A DNA stretch of 64,000 nt, taken from the NCBI RefSeq assembly GCF_034259325.1, contig NZ_JAXIVS010000003.1, positions 744,001 to 808,000 on the forward strand. Direction: 5' to 3'. This document shows, one piece after another, positions 1 to 9,450 of the stretch. This stretch comes from Hyalangium ruber (lineage in GTDB: Bacteria; Myxococcota; Myxococcia; Myxococcales; Myxococcaceae). The notes beneath the pieces were generated by a model. The model was not told where the DNA came from. It did no database searches and saw only the letters and a list, made by a program, of their open reading frames with translations. How positions within the stretch are numbered: the first letter of the stretch is position 1; each line of letters opens with the position of its first letter. A program made the translations under genes and the position numbers.

Positions 1-575
1 TCCTTCAGGGTGTCGGGGTCCGCCGAGGCCTCCGCACCGGAAGGCGCTCCGGGCAGGGTGGTGGGGGCGGTCGGGATCTTGTTCTCTTCTTCCTCGACGC
101 GGACCACGGGCACCGACGTGGAGGACCGCTTCGCCTCGCGCTCCGGAGGGAGCGCGAGCTTGCGCTCGGAGGTGCGGGTGCGCGCGGGAGCCGCCTGAAG
201 CTCGGGAGAGAGCTGAAGCTTGCGCTCTACCGTGCGCGTGCGCGCGGGGGGACCCGAAGGCTCTGAGGGGAGGTCGAGCTTGCGCTCCACCGTGCGCGTG
301 CGCGCGGGGGGACCCGAGGGCTCGGAGGGAAGGTCGAGCTTGCGCTCGGAGGTGCGGGTGCGCGCGGGAGCCGCCTGGAGCTCGGGAGAGAGCTGAAGCT
401 TGCGCTCCACCGTGCGCGTGCGCGCGGGGGCGCCCGGGGGTTCCGCGGAGGGCTGAAGCTTGCGCTCCGCCGTCCGGGTACGCCCCGCGCCATCCCGTGG
501 CCTCTCCTCCGGCGGCGGGGCGATGACAGTCTTGTCCCGCGCCTCGGCTTGAGGCGGCTTCTCCTCCTCGTCCAT
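1..575 (-). CDS. Partial protein with 20-residue tandem repeats
   Basis: The frame opens with ATG at 575-573 and stays free of stops to the left edge of the window, so at least 191 residues are present and the C-terminus is missing. After an acidic start (MDEEEKPPQAEARDKTV) it has about six tandem 20-residue repeats with the pattern RTRT(V/S)ERKL(D/Q)L followed by a short P/S/E/G-rich spacer, then a low-complexity stretch. There is no signal peptide or membrane segment in the visible part. The repeats are basic and rich in Thr/Ser, suggesting a disordered linker or docking region. I do not recognise the family. It is divergent from the acetyltransferase gene starting at 694. Confidence 0.7.
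   Translation of the reverse strand, partial: MDEEEKPPQAEARDKTVIAPPPEERPRDGAGRTRTAERKLQPSAEPPGAPARTRTVERKLQLSPELQAAPARTRTSERKLDLPSEPSGPPARTRTVERKLDLPSEPSGPPARTRTVERKLQLSPELQAAPARTRTSERKLALPPEREAKRSSTSVPVVRVEEEENKIPTAPTTLPGAPSGAEASADPDTLK
121..480 (-). repeat. Six tandem 60-bp repeats inside a coding region
   Basis: Six consecutive 60-bp units occupy 121-180, 181-240, 241-300, 301-360, 361-420 and 421-480 in perfect register, each ending in a variant of GCGCTC-(C/G)(A/G)(C/G)GTGCG(C/G)GTG. Two spacer versions alternate: one encodes ELQAAPA, the other EPSGPPA. The unit is a multiple of three, so copy-number change would leave the reading frame intact. The outer copies (121-180 and 421-480) are the most diverged. 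Confidence 0.9.
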
Positions 576-693
576 CGGTTGCCTACCTTAGCACAGGCCC
601 TTTCGGCATGGCCCAGCCGCCCCCCGAGGGCGTCCAACCCCCAGGAAGTTGGAGCCCCACACGCCCGAGAACTTCTCTTGTAGAACTCCCCGT

Positions 694-1332
694 ATGAGCA
701 CGCCCACCGCAATCCCTCCCAGCCCTCCCTACCTCCTGAGAACGCCCCGACTGCTGTTGCGTTGCATGGAGCCGGCGGATGCCGCGCGCCGCAAGGAGGC
801 GGTGGATTCCAGTGGAGACCACCTGGCGGACTTCTTCCCGCGCTTGCCGGAGGGGCTTCTGCCGCTGGAGACCCATGCCGCGCAGGTGCGCAAGTTCCGC
901 GGGGGCTTCGATCTGGATCAGGACCGCGTCTATGGGACGTTCGAGCCCGACACCGGGAAGCTGCTGGGAGAGGGCTATCTGCTCAAGCGGGCCGGCCTGG
1001 GCGCGCTCGAGGTGGGCTACTGGCTGCGCCTCGACGCGGTGGGTCAAGGCATCGCCTCGGAGATGGCCTCCGCGCTGGTGAAGATCGCCTTCGAGTTCGA
1101 CAAGGTGAAGCGCATGGACCTGATGTGCTCGCCGCGGAACGAGCGCAGCGCGGCGGTGGCGCGCCGGCTGGGGTTCACCTTCGAGGGGCGCCTGCGCGAC
1201 CGGCAACTCGCCCCGCACCACCAGCGGGGCGACCTGCTGTGCTTCACCCTCCTGGACTCCGAGTACCCGCGAACACCGGCCAGCCAGCTGCCGCTCCAGG
1301 CCTTTGACTTCATCGGGCAACGAATCCCCTGA
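694..1332 (+). CDS. GNAT family N-acetyltransferase (RimJ/RimL-like)
   Basis: A 212-residue protein of the usual length for the ribosomal-protein/small-molecule acetyltransferases related to RimJ/RimL. The N-terminal LLRTPRLLLRCMEPADA is the typical first strand and turn. The middle holds the acetyl-CoA-binding region (EVGYWL followed by GQGIASEMASALVKIAFE), and NERSAAVARRLGFTFEGRLRD is the classic final motif in which ribosomal-type GNATs end. It would transfer acetyl from acetyl-CoA to an amine substrate that cannot be told from sequence. I chose the ATG at 694 because homologues start just before the LLRTPRL strand; an upstream in-frame start at 649 would add 15 atypical residues. It stands alone, divergent from the repeat protein. 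Confidence 0.9.
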   Translation: MSTPTAIPPSPPYLLRTPRLLLRCMEPADAARRKEAVDSSGDHLADFFPRLPEGLLPLETHAAQVRKFRGGFDLDQDRVYGTFEPDTGKLLGEGYLLKRAGLGALEVGYWLRLDAVGQGIASEMASALVKIAFEFDKVKRMDLMCSPRNERSAAVARRLGFTFEGRLRDRQLAPHHQRGDLLCFTLLDSEYPRTPASQLPLQAFDFIGQRIP

Positions 1333-1380
1333 CGCCAGGATTGCTGGATTTACATGTATTTCTGGCGTTACGTTCTCCCA

Positions 1381-3345
1381 ATGAACCTCCAACGCCCCCT
1401 CCTGCTCCTGACTCTTTCACTTCTGGTAGCAGTCGAAGCCTCCGCGCAGTCGGCCACGAAGTTCTCCGTCCCGGGTTCCGCGGTGACGGCCAGCACCTAC
1501 GACGCGGCGAACAACGCCGTGCCCACCAACGCGGTGGACGGTAACCTGAGCACCCGCTGGGCAGGCCAGGGTGACGGCGCGAACATCACCTTCGATCTGG
1601 GCGCCGCGCAGAGCGTGCAGTTCATCAAGATCGCCTGGCACCAGGGCGACACCCGCACCACGACCTTCGATGTGCTCGCCAGTGCCTCCCCGAGCGGCCC
1701 GTGGACGACGCTGCTCAACCGGAGCGTGAGCAGCGGGGCGACGACCAGCTTCGAGACCTACGACTTCGCCGACACCAGCGCCCGCTATGTCCGGATCGTG
1801 GGACACGGCAACAGCTCGGGCAACGGCTGGAACAGCATCACCGAGGTGGAGCTGTGGGGAGCGGCGAACACGCTCGGAGCGCTGCCGGTTCCGGGCTCGG
1901 CGGTGACGGCCAGCACCTATGACACGACGAACAACGCCGTGCCGGCGAACGCGGTGGACGGCAACCTCGGCACCCGCTGGGCGGGCCAGGGCGATGGCGC
2001 GAACATCACCTTCGACCTGAGCGCCACCCAGAGCGTGCGGTTCATCAAGATCGCCTGGTACCAGGGCAACACCCGCACCACCACCTTCGACGTGCTCGCC
2101 GGCGACTCCACGAGCGGCCCTTGGACGACGCTGATCAGCGGAGGCGTGAGCAGCGGGACGACGACCAGCTTCGAGACCTACGACTTCGCCGACATCAACG
2201 CCCGCTACGTCCGAATCGTGGGGCACGGCAACAGCTCGGGCAATGGCTGGAACAGCATCAGTGAGGTGGAGCTCTGGGGAGTGGGCAGCACGGCGGGCCA
2301 GGTGGCGACGCCCTCGTTCAGCCCCGCCGCCGGGACGTACACCAGCGCCCAGACCGTCACCCTTGGCTCCAGCACGCCCGGCGCCTCCATCCGCTACACC
2401 ACGGATGGCAGCACGCCGAGCGCCTCCACCGGTACGCTCTACAGCGGCCCGGTGACGATCAGCGCGACGACCACGCTGAAGGCCATCGCCTACCAGAGCG
2501 GGCTCACCCCCAGCGCGGTGCGCAGCGGCACGTACACGATTACGGCGAGCTCGGGCGGGCTGGATCCGTCGGCGCCCCCGGGTGACAACTTCGACCTGAC
2601 GCACTGGAAGCTGACGCTGCCCAGCGCCAGCGAGATCAGCGCGGCCTCACTGAGCAACGGCTATGAACTCGAGGGCACGTTCTTCACGGACCCGGAGACG
2701 GGCGGAATAACGTTCCGCTGTCCGAACCTCGCGGACACGACGGCCAACTCCAGCTACTCGCGCACGGAGCTGCGCGAGATGCTCGCTCCGAGTGGCAGCG
2801 CGAGCGCCGCCGCCAACAACTGGGTGTTCTCGACCTCCTCCTCGTCCGCCAAGAGCGCCGCGGGCGGCGTGGACGGGACGCTCCGGGCGACGCTCACCGT
2901 GGACCACGTCTCCACCACGGGTGAGAGCGGCAAGGTCGGCCGCGTCATCGTCGGGCAGATCCACGGACCGGACAGCGAGCCGATCCGGCTGTACTACCAC
3001 AAGCGCCCCTCGGACTCGCGCGGCGCCATCTACTTCGCCCACGACACGCCGTCCAACAGCACCAGCTACCACGCCATCATCGGCGATCCGAACAACCTGA
3101 ACCCCAGCAACGGGGTGCTGCTCGGTGAGAAGTGGAGCTACGAGATCAAGGTCGTCGGCCAGGCCATGACGGTGAAGGTGACGCCCGAGGGCCGCGCGAC
3201 CGTCACGGCGAACTTCACCCTGGAGTCCGGCTACAACAACCTGAGCATGTACTTCAAAGCCGGCGTCTATAACCAGAACAACACCGGCACGAGCAGCGAC
3301 TACGTGCAGGCCACGTTCTACTCCGTGACCCACACGCATCCGTAG
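1381..3345 (+). CDS. Secreted alginate lyase (PL7) with two F5/8C domains and a chitobiase-like domain
   Basis: A 654-residue secreted enzyme. A Sec signal peptide (MNLQRPLLLLTLSLLVAVEA) is followed by two near-identical discoidin/F5-8 type C carbohydrate-binding domains (about residues 28-160 and 168-300), a CHB_HEX_C-type beta-sandwich (about 308-385, with SIRYTTDGSTPS) and a C-terminal polysaccharide lyase family 7 domain (about 400-654). The PL7 signature triad is visible: RTELR, QIH and YFKAGVYNQ. It should cleave alginate or a related polyuronate by beta-elimination outside the cell. I prefer the ATG at 1381 to the one at 1354 because it places the signal peptide at the N-terminus. The gene stands alone and converges on the MscS gene, with a hairpin between them. 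Confidence 0.93.
   Translation: MNLQRPLLLLTLSLLVAVEASAQSATKFSVPGSAVTASTYDAANNAVPTNAVDGNLSTRWAGQGDGANITFDLGAAQSVQFIKIAWHQGDTRTTTFDVLASASPSGPWTTLLNRSVSSGATTSFETYDFADTSARYVRIVGHGNSSGNGWNSITEVELWGAANTLGALPVPGSAVTASTYDTTNNAVPANAVDGNLGTRWAGQGDGANITFDLSATQSVRFIKIAWYQGNTRTTTFDVLAGDSTSGPWTTLISGGVSSGTTTSFETYDFADINARYVRIVGHGNSSGNGWNSISEVELWGVGSTAGQVATPSFSPAAGTYTSAQTVTLGSSTPGASIRYTTDGSTPSASTGTLYSGPVTISATTTLKAIAYQSGLTPSAVRSGTYTITASSGGLDPSAPPGDNFDLTHWKLTLPSASEISAASLSNGYELEGTFFTDPETGGITFRCPNLADTTANSSYSRTELREMLAPSGSASAAANNWVFSTSSSSAKSAAGGVDGTLRATLTVDHVSTTGESGKVGRVIVGQIHGPDSEPIRLYYHKRPSDSRGAIYFAHDTPSNSTSYHAIIGDPNNLNPSNGVLLGEKWSYEIKVVGQAMTVKVTPEGRATVTANFTLESGYNNLSMYFKAGVYNQNNTGTSSDYVQATFYSVTHTHP
1474..2283 (+). 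repeat. Tandem duplication of a 390-bp domain-encoding segment
   Basis: The segments 1474-1863 and 1894-2283 are near-identical in DNA, offset by exactly 420 bp, and encode the two F5/8C domains of the lyase. The high nucleotide identity, including many third positions, indicates a recent internal duplication or gene conversion. Confidence 0.9.
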
Positions 3346-3372
3346 CTTCCAGGCTTCAGACGGTGAGACCGG

Positions 3373-3396
3373 CGGCGCGGGCTTCGGCTCGCGCCG
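3373..3396. terminator. Bidirectional hairpin between convergent genes
   Basis: A 10-bp stem (one G-T wobble) closed by a TTCG tetraloop lies between the stop codons of the alginate lyase (+) and the MscS channel (-). There is no strong U-tract; the position and the very stable tetraloop suggest it serves both transcripts. Confidence 0.6.
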
Positions 3397-3414
3397 TCCG
3401 TCTTCGCGAACCCG

Positions 3415-5067
3415 TCAGGCCGCGACCTTCCCCTCCTGCGGCGGGATGGGCTCCGGAGGAGCGAGCTCCACGGACTTGGGGTAGGGGATCTCCAGGTTGT
3501 GGGCGTTGAAGCCCTCCACCAGGAGCAGGTTCAGCATCCGCTTCACCTCGTAGTGACACCCCGGCGCCACCTTGGTCTCGATGCGGACCCGGAGGCAGCT
3601 CTCGTCCATGGCCTCGATGCCCATGACCTTGGGCGCCTCCATGGCCTTGCCCGGCAGCAGGTCGGGCAGTGCGGCGCTGATCTCGTTGATGACCCGGAGC
3701 GCCTTCCTCAGGTCCGTCTCATACGCGACGCTCATCTCCACCACCGCCAGCGTCCAGCCTCGGCTGTAGTTGATGACGTTCTTCACCTCGCCATTGCGCA
3801 TGATGTGCAGGCGCCCGAAGCGATCCCGGATGCGGGTGACGCGGGGGGTGATCTCCTCCACCACGCCCTCGGTGTCGCCGATGCGGATGTAGTCCCCGTT
3901 GAGGATCTGATCCTCGAACAGGAGGAAGATGCCGTTGAGCAGGTCCTGGACGATGGTCTGGGCGCCGAGGCCCACGGTGAGGCCCACGATGCCGGCGCCC
4001 GCGAGGATGGGCGTGGGGTCGATGCCGAAGTCGCTCAGCACCATCATGCAGATGCAGAAGTAGATGACGTACTTGATGATGCTCTGGAGCAACTGGACGA
4101 ACGTGCTGCGCCGACGCTGCACGTCATCGGCCACGGAGGCGGTCGAGGAGGACAGCAGCCGCGCGACCATGACGCGGCCGAACTCGACCACCACGCTGGC
4201 GGCGAAGAACATCGAGACGACGCGGATGAGGACGGGCCCGTAGGGGGCGGCAGGCTCCAGCGCCTGGAACCTGTGGACGATCAGGGTGGCCACCGAGATG
4301 TAGGTGATGGCCTCGAGGCTCTTCTGGCCCACGGGGAGCAGGCGCCGCAGGGCGGCGTAGTACTCCTCGAGTGGAGTCCCCTTGCTCTTGTCCTCCCAGG
4401 AGGAGACCAGCCGCTCGGAGATGAAGTAGAGCAGACACACCAGCGCGCGGCCGCCGGTGATGAGCAGCAGGATGTAGATGGCGGTGGTGAGCAGCCACTC
4501 GACGGCGGACGGCACGCCGATGGCCGCGACCGCCAGACGCACCACGGTGTAGGCGAGCGCGAGGTTGATGACGGAGGGCAGGTAGCCCAGGAGCTTCTCG
4601 ACATGGATCCGCTGCGCCTCGGGGAGCTGGCGCTCGTGGATCACCCGCTCGACGCGAGCCATCACGCGCCGGCCGCTGCGCTGCAGCGTGTAGAAGCCGA
4701 TGAGCAGCAGCACCAGCAGGCCCGAGCTGCGTCCCAGGGCCTTGAGCATGTCGGGGGTGATTTCCAGCAGGAGCCGGTCCCACCACGGCTGCAGATCGGC
4801 GCTCTGCCAGATGGCGTAGCCGAGCAGCCCGGTGCCGGCGAGGACCAGCCCGAACGAGAGCAGGGCGGCGATGAGCCGTGCCCGCTTGGAGAAGCCCTCG
4901 CCAAAGGAGATGAGGGCCTGGATGCCACTGGCCCGGATGCCCTGGCGGACCAGGAAGCTGGAGACGCCGACCACCGTCCAGATGGCGAGCAGCGAGAGAA
5001 GGACCGTGGAGCCGACGAGCAGCGCGTTGTTCAGCTCGGGGGTGTCAGCAAAGCGGGAAATCACCAT
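3415..5067 (-). CDS. MscS-family mechanosensitive channel
   Basis: A 550-residue inner-membrane protein, longer than E. coli MscS (286) because of an extended N-terminal region of several hydrophobic segments. The MscS core lies in the C-terminal half: the Gly/Ala-rich pore helix (AGAGIVGLTVGLGAQTIV) leads into QDLLNGIFLLFEDQ, then the beta domain (NGDYIRIGDTEGVVEEITPRVTRIRDRFGR). It should open under membrane tension to release osmolytes. The ATG at 5067 (MVISRFADTPELNN) fits homologues; GTG codons at 5100 or 5106 would add 11 to 13 residues and have a better purine-rich stretch upstream, so the start is uncertain. It is monocistronic. Confidence 0.88.
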   Translation of the reverse strand: MVISRFADTPELNNALLVGSTVLLSLLAIWTVVGVSSFLVRQGIRASGIQALISFGEGFSKRARLIAALLSFGLVLAGTGLLGYAIWQSADLQPWWDRLLLEITPDMLKALGRSSGLLVLLLIGFYTLQRSGRRVMARVERVIHERQLPEAQRIHVEKLLGYLPSVINLALAYTVVRLAVAAIGVPSAVEWLLTTAIYILLLITGGRALVCLLYFISERLVSSWEDKSKGTPLEEYYAALRRLLPVGQKSLEAITYISVATLIVHRFQALEPAAPYGPVLIRVVSMFFAASVVVEFGRVMVARLLSSSTASVADDVQRRRSTFVQLLQSIIKYVIYFCICMMVLSDFGIDPTPILAGAGIVGLTVGLGAQTIVQDLLNGIFLLFEDQILNGDYIRIGDTEGVVEEITPRVTRIRDRFGRLHIMRNGEVKNVINYSRGWTLAVVEMSVAYETDLRKALRVINEISAALPDLLPGKAMEAPKVMGIEAMDESCLRVRIETKVAPGCHYEVKRMLNLLLVEGFNAHNLEIPYPKSVELAPPEPIPPQEGKVAA

Positions 5068-5119
5068 GACGGGGGGTACTCTAGACCCACGCCGCGTCAC
5101 TTTCACTCCACCCCTGATA

Positions 5120-6479
<1,360 letters not shown>

Positions 6480-6618
6480 GCGTGAACTCCTCCCTTCATT
6501 TCCTTGATGTACCAAACGATTGGCTTCGTTTCTCTGATGGGAGCCATCGCTCTCCGCCGGGGACAGCGGGCAGGCAAGCAGGCTCCATGTTTCGTGGACG
6601 TGCCATGTTGACACCCTC

Positions 6619-8031
6619 ATGGCTGTCAGCGTCTTCGACCTCTTCAAGATCGGTATCGGTCCCTCCAGCTCGCACACCGTCGGCCCCATGCGCGCCGCTC
6701 GGACGTTCGCCCTTCAGTTGCGGGAGGAGGGCAAGCTCGAGCGCCTGGCCCGCCTCAAGGTCGAGCTGTTCGGCTCCCTCGGCGCCACGGGCAAGGGCCA
6801 CGGCAGCGACAAGGCGGTGCTTCTTGGCCTCCAAGGTGAGACTCCCGAGGGTGTCGACGTGGAGTCCATCCCCGCTCGCGTTTCCCGCTGGCAGTCCGAG
6901 GGGCGTGTCTCCGTGCTCGGCCTGCGCGAGGTGCCTTTCCGCGAGGGCGAGCAGCTCGTGCTCCACCGCCGCCGCACCCTGCCCTATCACCCCAACGGCA
7001 TGCGCTTCTCCGCCTGGGACGCCTCCGGTGCCGAGCTCTCCGTTCGCGTCTACTACTCCGTGGGCGGCGGCTTCGTCGTGAACGAGGGCGCCGAGCAAGG
7101 CCAGCCTCCCCTCCGCGAGGATGAGACCCGCCAGCGCTTCCCCTTCCGTCTGGCCTCCGAGCTCCTGGCGCACTGTGACCGCGAGCGGCTGTCCATCAGC
7201 GCCGTGATGCTCGAGAACGAGAAGGTCTGGCGCTCGGAGGCGGACATCCGCTCCGGCCTGCTACGGGTGTGGGACGTCATGCAGGCCTGCGTGAAGCGGG
7301 GCTGCGCCACGTCGGGCATCCTCCCCGGCGGGCTCAAGGTCGAGCGTCGCGCCGCCAAGCTCTACCAGCGCCTGTTGAGCCGCCCCGAGGCGGGGCTCAC
7401 CAACCCCCTCACCGTGCTCGACTGGGTGAACCTCTACGCCCTCGCCGTGAACGAGGAAAACGCCGCCGGCGGGCGCGTCGTGACGGCGCCCACCAACGGG
7501 GCCGCCGGCATCATCCCCGCCGTGCTGCACTACTACTGGCGCTTCGTCCCGGGTGCCGACGAGGGTGGCGTCGTCCGCTTCCTCCTGACCGCCGCCGCCA
7601 TTGGCGTGCTCTATAAGGAGAACGCCTCCATCAGCGGCGCCGAGGTGGGCTGCCAGGGCGAAGTGGGCAGTGCCTGCTCCATGGCCGCTGGCGCGCTCAC
7701 CGAGGTGCTCGGCGGCACCCCGCTCCAGGTGGAGAACGCAGCCGAGATCGCCATGGAGCACAACCTGGGGCTCACCTGCGACCCCATCGGCGGGCTCGTC
7801 CAGGTGCCCTGCATTGAGCGCAACGCCATGGCCTCCGTGAAGGCCATCAACGCCGCGCGCATGGCGCTCTCGGGCGATGGCACCCACTTCGTGAGCCTCG
7901 ACAAGGTCATCAAGACCATGCGCGACACCGGCCGAGACATGAAGGACAAGTACAAGGAGACCGCGCGCGGCGGGCTCGCCGTCAATGTCCTGGAGGTGTC
8001 CAACCTCAGCGTCGGCCTGCCGGAGTGCTGA
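6619..8031 (+). CDS. sdaA: L-serine ammonia-lyase (L-serine dehydratase)
   Basis: A 470-residue single-chain, iron-sulfur L-serine deaminase. The N-terminal [20 protein letters not shown] is diagnostic. Cysteines positioned to hold the [4Fe-4S] cluster are visible in [20 protein letters not shown] and VPCIERNA. The enzyme converts L-serine to pyruvate and ammonia in the cytoplasm. The length matches the alpha+beta fused form. The gene stands alone, divergent from sitA and convergent with the FMN reductase. No clear Shine-Dalgarno precedes the ATG at 6619, yet the family N-terminus starts exactly there. Confidence 0.96.
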   Translation: MAVSVFDLFKIGIGPSSSHTVGPMRAARTFALQLREEGKLERLARLKVELFGSLGATGKGHGSDKAVLLGLQGETPEGVDVESIPARVSRWQSEGRVSVLGLREVPFREGEQLVLHRRRTLPYHPNGMRFSAWDASGAELSVRVYYSVGGGFVVNEGAEQGQPPLREDETRQRFPFRLASELLAHCDRERLSISAVMLENEKVWRSEADIRSGLLRVWDVMQACVKRGCATSGILPGGLKVERRAAKLYQRLLSRPEAGLTNPLTVLDWVNLYALAVNEENAAGGRVVTAPTNGAAGIIPAVLHYYWRFVPGADEGGVVRFLLTAAAIGVLYKENASISGAEVGCQGEVGSACSMAAGALTEVLGGTPLQVENAAEIAMEHNLGLTCDPIGGLVQVPCIERNAMASVKAINAARMALSGDGTHFVSLDKVIKTMRDTGRDMKDKYKETARGGLAVNVLEVSNLSVGLPEC

Positions 8032-8050
8032 AGTCCCAGCAGGCCGTGGC

Positions 8051-8635
8051 CTACTTCTTCTTCTGCGCCAATTCCTTCCGCGCTTCCTTCATCTTCGCCG
8101 CCCAGAACGAAAGGCTATCGAAGATGCCGTTGGCCGCGGCGACGTGCTTGTCATTGAACTGGTACTGGCCCTGCGCGTCCAGGTGCTCCCAGTAGTTCGG
8201 CAGCAGGATCTGCTCGCGCAAGTCATACATCTTCACCTCGGCCGCCACGCCCCGCAGGTGCTCGACCGCGCGAGAGCCTCCCGCCAGCGAGCCGTAGCTC
8301 ACGAAGCTCACCGGCTTGTAGTTCCACTCCACGAACAGGTAGTCGATCGCGTTCTTCAGCACCGGAGAGAAGGAGTGGTTGTACTCGGGCGTGACGAAGA
8401 TGAACCCGTCTCCCGCCTCGATGGTCGCGGACCACTTCTTCGTGTGCTCGTGCGAGTACTTGTGCTGCGCCGGAGGCGTCGGCTCGTCCAGGAACGGCAG
8501 CTTCACCTCCGCCAGGTCGATCAACTCCGTCTCGAAGTCCGTGCGCTTCTTCGCCAACTCGTAGATCCACGTGGCCGGCTGGATGTTGAACCTGCCGGGA
8601 CGCACCGAGCCAGCAACGACGTAGATCTTGACCAT
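8051..8635 (-). CDS. NADPH-dependent FMN reductase family protein
   Basis: A 194-residue flavodoxin-fold oxidoreductase. The N-terminal strand and phosphate loop ([16 protein letters not shown]) and the central [19 protein letters not shown] motif are the hallmarks of the NADPH-dependent FMN reductase/azoreductase (ArsH/ChrR-like) family. A basic Lys-rich tail ends the protein. It probably reduces FMN, quinones or xenobiotics with NAD(P)H. I chose ATG 8635 because the flavodoxin fold begins there; the open frame extends upstream without family resemblance. Confidence 0.92.
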   Translation of the reverse strand: MVKIYVVAGSVRPGRFNIQPATWIYELAKKRTDFETELIDLAEVKLPFLDEPTPPAQHKYSHEHTKKWSATIEAGDGFIFVTPEYNHSFSPVLKNAIDYLFVEWNYKPVSFVSYGSLAGGSRAVEHLRGVAAEVKMYDLREQILLPNYWEHLDAQGQYQFNDKHVAAANGIFDSLSFWAAKMKEARKELAQKKK

Positions 8636-8717
8636 GAGTGTGCCTGTCCGTGGGTCGAGGGTGAGTTGAAACAACGGGTTTGAGTGTAGGCAGCCGCGCA
8701 CCTTAATATCCGCCGCC

Positions 8718-9440
8718 ATGGGACGCATCTTCGAAACCCGCAAAAGCACGATGATGGCCCGCTGGAACAAGATGGCCAAATTGTTCACGCGGATCAGCAA
8801 GGACATCGCCATCGCAGTGAAGGCCGGTGGCCCCAACCCGGACACCAACCCCACCCTGCGTCGCGCGCTGCAGAACGCCCGCGCCGGCAACATGCCCAAG
8901 GACAAGGTCGAGGCCGCCATCAAGCGCGCCAGCGGCCAGGACTCCAAGGCCTACGAAGTGGTGCTCTACGAGGGCTACGGGCCCCACGGCATCGCCATCC
9001 TCGTGGAGACCGCCACCGACAACGTGGTGCGCACCGTGGCCAACGTCCGCATGCACTTGAAGGACGGCGGCGGCAACCTCGCCACCTCCGGCAGCGTCTC
9101 CTACCTCTTCCAGCGCATGGGCGTCTTCCGCCTCGCTCCCGAGGGGCTCGACCTGGATACGCTCGAGCTGGAGCTCATCGACCACGGCCTGCAGGAGATG
9201 GGCGAGGGGACCGGTGAGAAGGGCGAGAAGCAGATCATCATCCGCTGCGCCTTCAACGACTTCGGTCAGCTCCAGTCCGCCATCGAGGCCCGCGGACTCC
9301 ACCCGCTCTCCGTGGAGTCCGAGTACATCGCCCAGAACCTCATCGAGCTGCCCGAGGACAAGGCCAACGAGGTGCTGGAAGTGGTGGACGCGCTGGAGCA
9401 GGACGAGGATGTCCAGCGCGTCTTCCACAACCTGGGGTAA
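8718..9440 (+). CDS. YebC/PmpR (TACO1) family regulatory protein
   Basis: A 240-residue protein with the YebC three-domain pattern: an N-terminal [18 protein letters not shown]-type helical region, a [26 protein letters not shown] segment, and a C-terminal acidic half. In this N-terminus the usual GHSKW is replaced by GRIFETRKS, which marks the YeeN-like subgroup. YebC proteins were annotated as transcription regulators, and recent work links them to relief of ribosome stalling on proline-rich sequences; which applies here is unknown. The stop codon sits in a palindrome shared with the convergent neighbour. Confidence 0.9.
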   Translation: MGRIFETRKSTMMARWNKMAKLFTRISKDIAIAVKAGGPNPDTNPTLRRALQNARAGNMPKDKVEAAIKRASGQDSKAYEVVLYEGYGPHGIAILVETATDNVVRTVANVRMHLKDGGGNLATSGSVSYLFQRMGVFRLAPEGLDLDTLELELIDHGLQEMGEGTGEKGEKQIIIRCAFNDFGQLQSAIEARGLHPLSVESEYIAQNLIELPEDKANEVLEVVDALEQDEDVQRVFHNLG

Positions 9441-9450
9441 CGGCCGTTAC
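9437..9450. repeat. 14-bp perfect palindrome covering two convergent stop codons
   Basis: GTAACGGCCGTTAC is a perfect 14-bp palindrome containing the TAA of the YebC gene (+) and the TAA of the choice-of-anchor A gene (-). Only 6 bp separate the two genes. It is too short and lacks a loop for a good intrinsic terminator. Confidence 0.6.

Noticed and set aside
227-712. A long Arg/Ala/Pro-rich frame on the minus strand over the 60-bp repeats
   Set aside because: It is a shadow in another frame of the repeat gene; the low-complexity composition and overlap with the acetyltransferase start are typical of high-GC shadow frames.
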